This document shows positions 34,201 to 43,465 of a stretch of 43,465 bases of DNA, piece by piece. The position numbers and the translations under genes were made by a program. The stretch is from Chloromonas sp. AAM2 (taxonomy: Eukaryota > Chlorophyta > Chlorophyceae > Chlamydomonadales > Chlamydomonadaceae): the NCBI GenBank assembly GCA_004335635.1, contig QAXH01001037.1:1-43465 (forward strand), read 5' to 3'. The notes below the pieces were generated by a model, which saw nothing but the letters and a program-made list of their open reading frames with translations, was not told the DNA's origin and did no database searches. Positions within the stretch are counted from its first letter, which is position 1, and every line of letters begins with the position of its first letter.

Positions 34201-37200
34201 GCTGCTCAATCTCTTTTTGGCTATCTTGCTGGACAACCTTGGCCAGGTGGGCGATACACTGACCCGTGGTGCCTGCAGCCTGATAGTTGTCCCCAGCAGG
34301 AAAACGCCCAAGAATGACACGGTGGCCTGCCTCACTGTGCGTAATCCGTGACGCTGTACAATGCTGTACAGTTGAGCACTGTATCTTCTGCCAGCAATGG
34401 TGCCAGCGCATGCCGCATTGGTTGTTGATACATGCACGCTGTGTGGCTGTGCAGATCTCAGAGAAGAATGTCGGCAACTCCTCAAGGGCAGGTAGCCTTG
34501 CAGGCAGTCAAAGGAGCGATTCAGATGGACGTTCTAAGCAAGGGGATGGCAAGGAGACAGACGACCTGAAGGACACGCAGCCGCAGGCAGACAGCTTTGA
34601 CAGCAACGTTCAGAACGGACTGCCGATTCGCAAGAAAGTGGAACCAAGGCTGAAAAAGGTGCGCAGCTCTTCGGACAGTTCGTGCCTTAGGTTTACAGAA
34701 GCTTCGGACTGTCTGCCATTGAGCCTGTCTTTGATCAAAGTGGTTACACGGTGTCTGGTGGTGATCAACTGCGGACAAGGCTGTTGCCGTGATTTCCGTT
34801 GCCCAAGTACTTATGTCTACGATCATCAGATCAAATGGGACCTGGTGGGGCTCTCCGTGACCCAATGCTGTGTTCCGGCATTGGCTTGCCTGCATGCAGA
34901 TTCAGACGCTGAACAGCAGTTTCTGGGTCCCACAGCATCAGACGGGCGCACCAACTACCAGCGTTGCAGCAGCCCGGAAACTGCTCATTGCGAATTTGAA
35001 TCAGCAGGAGCGGAAAGAGTCCGGCACCATGATTGGAACAGGTGCGCCAGAGCACTGGGCTCAGTGTGCACAGGCTCAGCAGGAACCCCATCAGTTGCAG
35101 CTCCCATTTTGTGCTTAGTTGCATGACAGCCAGGGCGCAAACTGTGCACGTATGGTTGATGCATAAACTGTTCCTGTGCTGCAGGCTGTGCAGGCATGTC
35201 AATTACTAACCAAACACCATGTTCTGTTCCAGGTGTGGAGCGTTCCCCCCTGGCAGGAGCATCTCGTCCATCCTCACAGTGCAATGAGCCACCCTCTCTC
35301 ATTGCGTCAAGCCAGCAGGCAGAGCAGCTTCCTGCATTCCAACTCCCACCCGCCACTGGCGTATCCACTCCTGGACTGGTCAATGAGGGAGCGCTTATGC
35401 GGCCCACACCAAGTGAAAGGGTAGATCAGCTGGCACCGGTGCTCCGACCCTCACAGCTGGCTCCGCTGGGAGTCGGCATAAGAGCGGAATCTGTGAACGG
35501 TTCCAATCAGACAGGCAGCAGGGTGCCTGGAACGCATCTCCCACCTCTGGTGCCACGAATACAGGGGCAAGGGGAAGTTCTGATGCATGAGCCACCTGTC
35601 CTATCAGGTCTCTTGCCAGCCGTCAGGCAGAATGCTGAAGCTGGGATTGCAAGCCTGCTGAGATCGCAGGTGCAGCCGCCACCTGCCCCGGCCCCGCCGG
35701 CCCCAGCACCCCCTGCCCCTAAACTACAATGTTCTGAGCACGACTGTGACCTTCCGGGCAGTTACATAGCAACGCTGGAGCGAGCAAACCAGGCAACGCA
35801 TGAACATAGCCCTGCGTCTGTTCGATCTAGTATGAGTGAACAATTGTCTGGTGGCGATAGAACGCTGGTTTCCGGTAACGGGCCGGAGGAGAGTCCGACT
35901 GTGCTCCTTTCAGTACAGCGCACAGGCATGATGGCCGACGCGACCAATGGTCAATTGGTGGCAGGTTCTGAGCCAAGCGGTATACTGGGACGAGAAAGCA
36001 TGCCGACTCGTGTCGGCAGCCGTCACGCATTAACAGTAGACGGAACGCAACGTCCGCGCGCAGCCCCCCGGGTGCAGTTTGGTGGCAAGGATGATGCCAC
36101 AGTGGCTGCATGCGAGCGGACTGCGCCAGAATCATCCGGATTTGCACCTCGTCCAGCACTGCAGGCACCTGTCGCTCCATCTCGCTCGCGTCGGAGTTCC
36201 TACACGCTTTTGAAGGCCGGCGAGCTTCCCGTGGCAACCTCCGATCTTTCCACGCATGCAGCGCAGCGCTCGTTTGTGTCGAGATGCGCAAGCATAATGA
36301 CCGCACCGATGGTTATGGATGGACTAATGGATGACAACCAGCCTGCTTTCCGGGTCCGAGACTTCTTGCATGGCAACTCTCTTTTCATTTTCTCCTCCCG
36401 CAACCCTATTCGCATGCTCTGCGCCCAGGTGAGCCGCGCATTCAATTCGCCCTGCAGGAAAATTCTGCTAGCACCTAGCAATGGTTGGCCGAACTGCGAA
36501 CGGGTCAAATTGAGCGCTCTGCGTCCTTGCAAATTGATCGAATGTCTTGTCACATCTGCAGTACTTGACGTCCTGTTTGCCCTGCACCGCAGATCGTGAC
36601 GAATAAATGGTTTGAGCAGACCATACTGTTTTTGATCGTGGTTTCTAGTATCCAGTTGGCGTTAGATGGCCAGGACGTCGACCCAGACGGGCCCCTGTCA
36701 CGCGCGTTGTACGTTCTCGACGTCTTCTTCTGCATCGTGTTTGGCCTGGAGATGGTTTTCAAGGTCATCGTGCTGGGCCTGTTGTTCAACGGTCGCGGAT
36801 CGTACCTCCGCAGCCCGTGGAACATCCTCGATGCGCTGATCGTTGCGGTCCAAGTGGTGGTACTGGTGGTAGTGGCCATTGTGGGCTCGAGCACTTACTC
36901 CTGGTTGCGCGCTTTCAGGGCTCTCAGGTGTGTGGCATTTGATCACATGCTGGCCAGTGCATTGCACAATTTTACCCCCGAACCAGGGGATAAGTCTGGA
37001 TCATCGCTACCTATGGAGCACTTCATGCAGTACACACTTTGATCACACGTTGGACAAATTGCACGTAGCAAGGTCCTCCTGAACTACTATGCCTACACCG
37101 TTACCTGTGGAGCAGCATGCAGCACACAAGCAGCGTCGAGTATCCCAGCAGCAGTCCATCTGGCAAACCAGCATTGAGTATTCGAGCATGCTCTGTGATG

Positions 37201-40200
37201 ACTTCAACCATCTCGCATGTGATTCCACACGCTGATCCTGATTGAATCATTATGCTTGCTCCAGACCTGGCACGAGCCAATGAGCCGCAACAGCACCTAT
37301 GCATATCGCTCTGGATGTTGGTGGTGCCCCCTTTGTAGCATGTCTGAACACCACACCACAACTGACCACACATGCCATGCATGGACTTCGCCCGCAGAGC
37401 TTTACGGCCATTGCGCGCTGCCAGTCGCGTGGAGGGCATCAAGATAGTGGTGTCGGCCGTGCTGCGCGCCATCCCTGCAGTTGGCGATGTGATGCTCGTG
37501 GGCCTGCTCTTCTACTTCATCTTCAGTGTGTTGTCAGTCAACCTGCTCATGGGGGGCATGTTCTTTTGCGGGGGGCCCGATGGCTCGTTGCTCAATGCAG
37601 CCTACATGCTGCCCCCAGGCGCAACCATCAACAAGACCTGGTGGGTCATGCATCCAGGCAACGGCAGGGGCTGGGGCTTGACCGCTTGGTCTCTCTATAT
37701 TCTAGCCCTACTCAGTATTGTATTCAACAACCTTGTGAGGCAACAAACAGGCAAGGTACAGTAGACTTGAATGGGAGGCTGTACGCATTCAGATGCATTA
37801 AGACGCAACCTGTGCGCCTTCAGGATGAGGATGAAACTGCCGTTCCAGACAGCCCGTGCAGTGCTGGGTCATGTGGTGGCAGCCTTGCCTTGCAATGTCA
37901 TGCATCTTGGCATTTCATGCATGCCCTGTGTTTCCCGCTGTAGGTGCGAGCAAAGGACCGTGACGCTAAACTCCAGCTACTACCATGACAGTATAGGACA
38001 GGCAGTCCCTGAGTGGACCATGAACGTCACATGGAGTGCACCCTTCATGCGCTTTGACAACGTGCCCCAAGCTGTGTGGACTCTCTTCCAGGTTTGTGAG
38101 CTGCAAAGCGCCCAAAGCTGTACGGGTACATGCCACCATGCTGTGCAACCAGCCAGCCATGCACCTGCCAGCCCATGCACTTTGAACGTGCATGCATGGC
38201 ATGGAAAGGATCTGCCACATAAGCAGACCAGGAAAATCAGGAAAAGAACTTTGGGAATGTTGCTTGCCATTGATCGTTGCAGATGGCGTCCTTGGAGGGG
38301 TGGTCAGACGTGATGCACTCGGCACAGGCTGTCGTGGGCCCTGAGCAGCAGCCCGTCAACAACGCAAATCCCTACATGGGCCTGCTGTTCGTTGTGTTCA
38401 TCGTGGTGGGCGCATACTTCATGCTTAACTTGGTGATCGGTGTGTCGATCGACAAGGTAAGTCAAAGGACTTGTAGGGGCTGGTCTGAATTCAAGTCGAA
38501 CAAGATGGATTGGCTCTTGTACGACTGTGAAGCACTGGCCCCGCCTGCATTTGCCAGGGCCAGACGACAGTTCTTTTTGACCACGCAATCAAACAGTTGT
38601 GCCTCATGCATGCCGCTTGTGTGACCATTGCTTGGTCGTAATGCTGCTTCTTGATGTTGTTCCTATGCAGTTCAATCAGATGAAGGAAGAGGCGGGCGGG
38701 TCGCCGCTGCTGACTGAGGCGCAATCGCAGTGGCTCAACATTCAGAAGCTGCTCACGGCCACGCACCTGTCGCAACGGTGGTCGCCTCCACCGCAACGGT
38801 GGCGTCGCGCCGTGTATGCCCTCACGCACGGCAGCCCCGTCTTTGACAACGCAATGATCTGCGTCATCGTGGCCAACATCTTGACAATGTGCATGGTGCG
38901 TGTGTGCGATCCTCACGTTGCTGGGCCTTTGCATTGCACGAGTGGTTGAGCAACGTAAACTGGGTCGTGAAAACCCGCACTCCAGCTTTTAGCCGCTCAG
39001 TGGTGATTGCAGAGTCACAAAAGCGCCTCAGCATCGGAACAACGAGGCGTTTAGCACAATGTTCTGTGATAGTGGGCTTGCTTGCTCTGTGGTACTTGAC
39101 TTGTTCGCACATAAGCCGTGACACGAGCCATCAGTCAGCCCTTACCGCAAGTGACTCCACGTGTCTGAACGTTATACTGAACCCTGCACTGCTTCAGGTC
39201 CATGCGGATCAGAACAAGCAGTGGGACGCGGCCCTGAGGCTTGCCAACGTTGTTTTTACTGCTATCTTCTTCATGGAGATGCTAGCCAAGTGGACAGCGG
39301 TGGGCGTCGAACACTACTTCAGGTACGGGATACTGCCTGATACTACTATTTATGCAAAGTCCCTGTTCTGGCTGTGGCTGCGGTTTGAAAGAGCTGTGTG
39401 ATTGCAGCGACAGGATTGTGCGTTTCTCTTGTTGCGCAGCGACAACTGGAACAGGTTTGATTCCGTGGTGGTAGTGTTCAGCGTGCTCGGTGTGATTCTC
39501 GACTACAACACGCCAGAGCAGCTCACCTTCCTGCCCCTCCTGCGCATCATGCGGGTGGCACGCATCTTCCGACTCATCCCCAAGGCACGAGGACTGCGGC
39601 TAATGCTCACCACGCTGCTGTGGTAAGCAAACCAGCAGTTCGGTGTGCCTGATGATCAGCCAAGAGCATCTGTTGACATTTCTTGCGCATGGAACGGGCA
39701 AGCCCTTTTCGTGGGAACTCTCCTGATCGCTTACCGCATGAATGTTCGGTTTCGCTGCCCGATCTGTCCGCAGGTCTTTACCCGCCCTGATCAACGTCGG
39801 CAGCATGTTGTTCATGTTTATGTTCATGTACGCCATTATGGGCATGAACTTGTTCGGGAACATCAAGTTCCAGGAGAACATCAACAGGCATGCCAACTTC
39901 CGCTCCTTTCCGGTGGCTATGCTGGTGCTATTCCGGTAAGTTGCCCCTGATTTCGTGCTGCGGCGACAAAATCGACCGCCTGGTTTGAAGATTACTCAGT
40001 GCTTTCAGTTATCAACACGACGCTGGCCCAGTATGCCCGTAACGTTTCGTCGCTGAAGCTCATTCCTTCTTGCGTGTGCGTTCGTCGCAGGTGCATCACG
40101 GGTGAGAACTGGGACTATCTGATGCAGGACTGCATGGTGAAAGAGGACTGCGTCCTAGTCAAGCAGGACGTCAACGTCACACTATCGGACGGGTCCGTAC

Positions 40201-41767
40201 AGCTCTTGGTCTCAGGATCATACTTGGACCCGGTCAACAATGCTGACGCCATCAGCGGAGCCCCCGACTGGATGCTGGTAAGGCTAAGCTACGCTTTACG
40301 CTTGATGTGCTGTGAGCGATTACGCCTTTCCGAGGTTATGTCTCAAGGGTTTTGCGGCTAACCATTCAAAAGGTGCCACGCATCAAAGAGGCATGTAATG
40401 CCCTGTGCGCTTCGTGTTGTCGCAGGAAGACCAGTGCAGCATCGCCCCAGCCGCCTCGGTCATCTACTTCTGCACGTTCATGCTCCTGTGCTCGTACCTC
40501 CTGCTACAACTGGTCATCGCGGTGGTGCTCGACAACATTCAAAGCCAGTACGCCATGGAGGAGATGGTCATACACCAGGAGCATATATGGGCATTCATAG
40601 GTGCGTTTGTGCAGCAGCGAATGCTGTCCTCCGTCTCACCTCGTCTGACCCAACATATACTAGTATTCACATTGCGCGACCAAGCCACAGTTCTGCGAGG
40701 GCAACCCAAGTTTTCTCAGCCATTCAGGAAGGAATTCAGGTGTCGCATTCCCCATTCCAGAATTCCAGGTGTTGCAGGCCCATGGTTGCCGATGCCCACG
40801 GGACAGATCCAAAGAACTGTGGGCCGTCAAGCTGGCGAGGCTTGCGTCACAAGTCATGTAACCGTCCGTGCACATGGGAGCTTGAGCACAACTGCTTGCC
40901 TGTGACCCTGCTTGCAGACACGTGGGAAGTGTTGGATAGCAAGGGCGAGGGTCTCATAGGCGCCCACGAGCTTACTGCGCTGCTGGAAGCTGTTCCTCCG
41001 CCCCTCGGCGTTCGCGGCCTGGACTTCACCCCCAAGCGGGTACTGGATATGGTCATGACAGTGGAGGTGCCTCTGCACAAGATGCGTGTGCACTTCCTTG
41101 AAACGCTTCATGCGCTTGCAGGGGGCGTGGCGGGTGCTGAGCTTCCGGAGCAGGAAGAGTTCACCATACATAATAGACTCGTGGAGCGGTTGCCAAAGGT
41201 GAGCTGAGCCCATAGTTAAGTGACGGAAGCCCATTTGCAGGAGTGTTCGGACTGGCGTGGAAAGTGCAGACTCTGCGATCCACCAGGTAGGCTAGAGAAG
41301 GCCACCCTGTCGGCAGGGTACGCTGGGATCAAACCAGGACGCAACGGCATTGAGACACAAGGCTGGCTACCTGGGGGCGCACTCAGTTCTCGCCGACCCC
41401 GCCGTCATTTGCCCTTTGCCCTATCTTGCACTCGAGTCTGACAGCGGAGAATGTGTTGATGCACGTGTTGCAGGATGCCGCATCCGCCAAGTACTCTGCC
41501 GGTCATTACTATTGTGCTCTCTACGTCAAGGCAGCGATCAAGGGCTTCCTCGCGCGGCGAATGATTGCGCCGTTGTGGGACGCATTGAAAGATGAAGAAG
41601 CAGACGCATCGCGTCACGCCAGAGGCTCTGGGCCCCACGCTCTCTCTGCAAACAAGGTCATGCACCGCAGGCCCACGCTTACTGCCCAGCAGCGCAATTC
41701 CATCTTGGCGGGTGTCGGTGCAGCCAGCATGGCCAAGGCGTCTAGCCCCGAGACCACCCTGCAATAG
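28089..41767 (+). CDS. Four-repeat voltage-gated cation (calcium-type) channel alpha-1 subunit (27 exons)
   Basis: Twenty-seven phase-consistent exons total 6,780 nt and encode 2,259 residues; coordinates are in the sub-entries. The protein has four homologous six-helix repeats, each with an arginine-rich S4 (for example IRSIRVLRPLRTITR in I, LRAFRLLRVFRLAR in II, LRIMRVARIFRL in IV) and a re-entrant pore loop. It is a plasma- or ciliary-membrane pore for divalent cations. Filter motifs in order are TISDW (357-361), TLDNW (854-858), SLEGW (1661-1665) and TGENW (1951-1955). There is no lysine in repeat III, so the sodium-channel and NALCN patterns are excluded and a Cav-like channel is favoured. 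The C-terminus has an EF-hand-like segment and a short IQ-like helix. It follows the dynein gene on the same strand. Chlamydomonas CAV2 is a relative with a known flagellar role, but orthology is not shown, so no symbol is given. Start: ATG at 28089 spliced in phase to exon 2. Confidence 0.92.
28432..31448 (+). CDS. Channel exons 2-8: repeat I
   Basis: Exons: 28432-28569, 28808-28970, 29284-29420, 29680-29748, 30171-30585, 30956-30984, 31328-31448. S1 is WPAFDVFMLLVIIANCL, S2-S3 follow in exons 3-4, and S4 is IRSIRVLRPLRTITR. Exon 6 carries S5, a long extracellular turret with four cysteines, and the start of the pore helix (NFDTIFLAWLNVFQTVTIS). Exon 7 is a 29-base micro-exon encoding WVFIMYDCQ after a split aspartate codon. 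Exon 8 is S6 (FGNFFIIALALAVLYLFF). Residues 53-409. Typical Cav repeat I has TMEGW where this has TISDW. Confidence 0.9.
31877..32492 (+). CDS. Channel exon 9: repeat I-II linker and start of IIS1
   Basis: A 616-base exon encodes a hydrophilic cytoplasmic linker of about 180 residues with an acidic cluster (ELSDDDEDDPAEEY), then basic and serine-rich stretches. It ends with the start of repeat II: SRRFELTCTAVIILNAIAMALLW. The tryptophan codon is split across the intron to 32982. The proximal region is a charged helix (AKAVEDAKARQEVQDNMQ) at the place where animal Cav channels bind the beta subunit, but no beta-interaction motif is recognisable. Confidence 0.85.
32639..32661. repeat. (AT)n(GT)n microsatellite in channel intron 9
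   Basis: A short AT run passes directly into about eight GT dinucleotides within intron 32493-32981. Confidence 0.95.
32982..34246 (+). CDS. Channel exons 10-12: repeat II
   Basis: Exons: 32982-33327, 33535-33875, 34072-34246 (residues about 595-902, first helix in exon 9). S2-S4 are in exon 10, with S4 LRAFRLLRVFRLARSWKSL. Exon 11 holds S5 (VLFIFIWSLLGSQFFGYK) and a turret of about 90 residues containing six cysteines and two glycosylation-like sites (NSS, NDS). Exon 12 holds the pore segment SIFQLLTLDNWADMM and S6 LGCYMLLNLFLAILLDNL. The filter residue is aspartate (D856) rather than the usual glutamate. Confidence 0.92.
34455..36428 (+). CDS. Channel exons 13-15: repeat II-III linker
   Basis: Exons: 34455-34658, 34900-35041, 35233-36428 (residues 903-1416). 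A low-complexity cytoplasmic linker of about 500 residues rich in S, P, Q and charged residues. It includes a proline/alanine block (PPPAPAPPAPAPPAP, DNA about 35676-35720). It ends with AFRVRDFLHGNSLFIF and NPIRMLCAQ, the pre-S1 segment of repeat III. Exon 14 has no recognisable motif and is supported only by its splice sites and matching phases (0 in, 1 out), so it is less certain. Confidence 0.78.
36593..38456 (+). CDS. Channel exons 16-19: repeat III
   Basis: Exons: 36593-36927, 37398-37640, 37944-38091, 38283-38456 (residues 1417-1716). S1 is WFEQTILFLIVVSSIQLAL, and S3-S4 include PWNILDALIVAVQVVVL and RAFRALRALRPLRAASR, with one S4 arginine codon split by an intron. The turret carries three N-glycosylation-like sites (NKT, NSS, NVT) and two cysteines. 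The pore is VWTLFQMASLEGWSDVM with glutamate E1663. S6 is YFMLNLVIGVSIDK. The 37640 donor was chosen because it gives the required phase 2. Confidence 0.9.
38671..40600 (+). CDS. Channel exons 20-25: III-IV linker and repeat IV
   Basis: Exons: 38671-38895, 39198-39322, 39440-39622, 39774-39935, 40091-40277, 40426-40600 (residues 1717-2069). The short III-IV linker (FNQMKEEAGGSPLLTEAQSQWL) is the conserved type of Cav channels. S4 is LRIMRVARIFRLIPKARGLR. S5 is LPALINVGSMLFMFMFMYAIMGMNLFG. The pore segment is LFRCITGENWDYLMQDC with E1953. An extended pore-to-S6 loop has further cysteines, then S6 VIYFCTFMLLCSYLLLQLVIAVVLDNI. Confidence 0.92.
40918..41767 (+). CDS. Channel exons 26-27: C-terminal EF-hand-like and IQ-like region
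   Basis: Exons: 40918-41198 and 41474-41767 (residues 2069-2259). The sequence after S6 (HIWAFIDTWEVLDSKGEGLIGAHELTALLEAVPPPLG) matches the EF-hand-like fold that follows S6 in Cav channels. The loop DSKGEGLIGAHE retains acidic residues at several calcium-coordinating positions. VKAAIKGFLARR resembles a calmodulin-binding IQ motif lacking the canonical Gln. The stop is TAG at 41765-41767 after ETTLQ. Calcium/calmodulin feedback is plausible but inferred. Confidence 0.88.
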
Positions 41768-42166
41768 ATTGCACAGCTGATGATTGATAAAAATTGCGGC
41801 GTTAAGGAATGGGCCGTCATCAAACAGGGAACACGATCACTTGGTGCTCATTTCATGTCTCACTGCACTGTGCTTGGTACAATACATTGTGAAATTTATT
41901 TCATAAGAAACGCGGCTGCTGGAAGCAGCTGAAGTGCAACGCTGACATAAACTGAAAGGGTATCCCAAGCAGGCCTTGTGTTGGCTCACATGTATGTGCT
42001 CGTGCGAACATGGAGCGTGTGACACTACACATGCAAGCAAACTCACCGCTTATGCTGAACCTTTGGCTTTTTCATTCTTTGCATGCCGGGACGCTTGATG
42101 GCCGTGGCCTATCCCGGTGTCCGCGACCTGTCCCTCCGAACTATGCCTTCTAGCATGCATGTGCAT

Positions 42167-42226
42167 GAGAGAGAGAGCCACACACAGAAAGAGAGAGAGA
42201 GAGAGAGGAAGAGAGAGAGAGAGAGG
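42167..42226. repeat. (GA)n microsatellite
   Basis: An interrupted purine tract of GA dinucleotides about 60 bases long lies some 400 bases after the channel stop codon. Confidence 0.95.
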
Positions 42227-42250
42227 AGTGTTATTTGTTGTGTTTTTTTG

Positions 42251-42330
42251 GTTGGTGTTGGGACAAACGTGCTTGGTTTTAGGTTAGTGTTGGGATGAAC
42301 GTGTTTGATTTCAGGTTAGTGTTGGGGTCA
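42251..42330. repeat. 32-bp imperfect tandem repeat, about 2.5 copies
   Basis: Units at 42251-42282 and 42283-42314 both begin GTT(G/A)GTGTTGGGA and contain AACGTG(C/T)TTG. A third partial copy starts at 42315 with GTTAGTGTTGGGG. Confidence 0.85.
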
Positions 42331-42514
42331 ATGGTGATGGGACGGCAGCGAGCCTGCGCGATCAGTTGGGTAGCCTAGTGTGACCGAGCAGCCTAGTGTG
42401 ACTGCGTGGAACTCGCTTTACACACGTAGCCTCATGACAGGGTAGCACTTAGCTGTGGGCAGCAGACTGCAGTGGATCAATCCTGGACTGGTGGTTCTGG
42501 CACTGTACCGCCTT

Positions 42515-42519
42515 TGTAA
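42515..42519 (+). terminator. Candidate polyadenylation signal TGTAA for the channel gene
   Basis: This is the first TGTAA I found after the channel stop codon, about 750 bases downstream. That is long but not unusual for this algal group. It is an inference without transcript support. Confidence 0.3.
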
Positions 42520-43465
42520 GGAAGAGTGCCAGGAATACGCACAGTTTGACAAAGAGACGCAGGCGTTGCGCTCACTCTGATGTCATAGTCTTATGTGCAC
42601 AAGAGTCAACGTACACGACATGACGTGTTCTGAATGGAATGCCAGTTTCATGTGACAAATAATGGCTTGCTTTGAAACAAGAGGTAGGGGCAGGACTACG
42701 AGCTACAGTTGGCATGGCCTGAAATCAACTGCCTTTGAGTCGGTAACTCTGACGGCAGCAATAACTCTAAGTCAAGTTCTTGCTATCTTTCCCGTATCAG
42801 AATGTTCTCAAGGTACTGGGGACAGTTGAAATCAAGGTTAGGGGCACAAAAGGTGCACACTGGGTTACTCTGGCCATCACAGAAAGATGCATGCGAGGCC
42901 AAAGCAAGTCCGCTTAGTCCCTGCCGGCTGTGTGAGGCGGACAGCAGGTGTGGCTGCAGCCTCGCGCGGCCCTGCTGGAGCACCTGTCACCAACTGCCTC
43001 ATTGTTGTGCAGCCCCACTTGTGGCCCTGGCCCGACATGCAAACCGATGGCTCCGTGTCTTGGCGCTGTTGTAGCGGCTGCAGTGGCAGAAGCATTCACT
43101 GCTGTCCTGCGACATTGGTCGGGCACAGTCTAGGTTTGGACGGCCGTGTCGACCGCACTGAGGTCCTCCCAGGACGTATCGCCCCCGGGCTCGAGCCTAC
43201 GTTCAAGTATCTCACGCATGAGACTGCTGGTAGTGCCCAGTAGCAGTGGCCGTCAGGGACCAGCTTCAGGCCTGCCCCGTCCCAAACCTCGCTGTGGCTG
43301 CTAGGTCCTGTCTCTGGTCTTTGACTTACTTGTCTTTGACTTGCTAAGCGGCTCCATCCTGTTTTGCATTCATTTGGCCTGCCTTGCCTACAGTGACAGT
43401 CCCTATTTCCGACCGGCCCAAGATCCGATCAGTGTTCAGGGTTGCGTTTGTAAGGGGACTCACAC

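Larger units (their letters stand above)
41768..43465. other. 3' flank of the channel gene and intergenic sequence
   Basis: These 1,698 bases contain the channel 3' UTR and flank. I see simple repeats (listed separately), a doubled AGCCTAGTGTGAC at 42372-42402, and a doubled TCTTTGACTT near 43318-43343. Short open frames around 42780-43243 on both strands have no family signature. I find no gene that can be supported. Confidence 0.55.

Noticed and set aside
28089..41767. Sodium channel, NALCN or two-pore channel
   Set aside because: There are four repeats, which excludes TPC. No lysine occurs in any filter, which excludes DEKA and EEKE patterns.
42780..43243. Open frames in the right flank as a further gene
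   Set aside because: Compositionally biased (C, A, R, P rich) with no conserved motif on either strand and no splice continuity that I could find.

Overview
The window is nuclear DNA of a flagellated green alga. It is intron-dense, with GT-AG introns every 100-400 bases, dinucleotide microsatellites and many TGCATGCA runs. It encodes an outer-arm axonemal dynein heavy chain of the Chlamydomonas beta type, a large four-repeat voltage-gated cation channel, and an actin-related protein of the plant-lineage ARP7 type. Together these point to a chlamydomonadalean alga (Chlamydomonas/Haematococcus-like). The genus cannot be fixed from the sequence alone.

Layout. (1) 136-1943, minus strand: the first four exons of an ARP7-like gene, running off the left edge. 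A 35-bp tandem duplication straddles the end of its third exon and copies the 5' splice site. (2) 1944-2712: an intergenic stretch between divergently transcribed genes. (3) 2713-26544, plus strand: a complete dynein heavy chain gene. I resolved 42 exons by joining reading-frame blocks at GT-AG sites with consistent phase. They total 13,554 nt and encode 4,517 residues: tail, linker, four recognisable P-loops (AAA1-AAA4), stalk with microtubule-binding domain, AAA5, AAA6 and C-terminal domain. (4) 26545-28088: 3' flank of the dynein gene and 5' flank of the next. (5) 28089-41767, plus strand: a complete four-repeat channel alpha-1 subunit gene, resolved as 27 exons totalling 6,780 nt and encoding 2,259 residues. 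(6) 41768-43465: 3' flank with simple repeats and no gene I can support.

The two large genes lie head to tail and both relate to flagellar motility. The dynein is a motor subunit of the outer arm. Four-repeat calcium channels in the flagellar membrane admit the Ca2+ that changes the beat waveform in Chlamydomonas, although this particular channel is not shown to be ciliary. The most distinctive observations are the channel's pore signature (repeat I TISDW, repeat II TLDNW, repeat III SLEGW, repeat IV TGENW), in which repeat I has serine at the usual glutamate position and an intron splits the next codon, and the duplicated splice donor in ARP7. I see no transposon, RNA gene, CRISPR array or prokaryotic feature. 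All exon models are manual and unsupported by transcripts.
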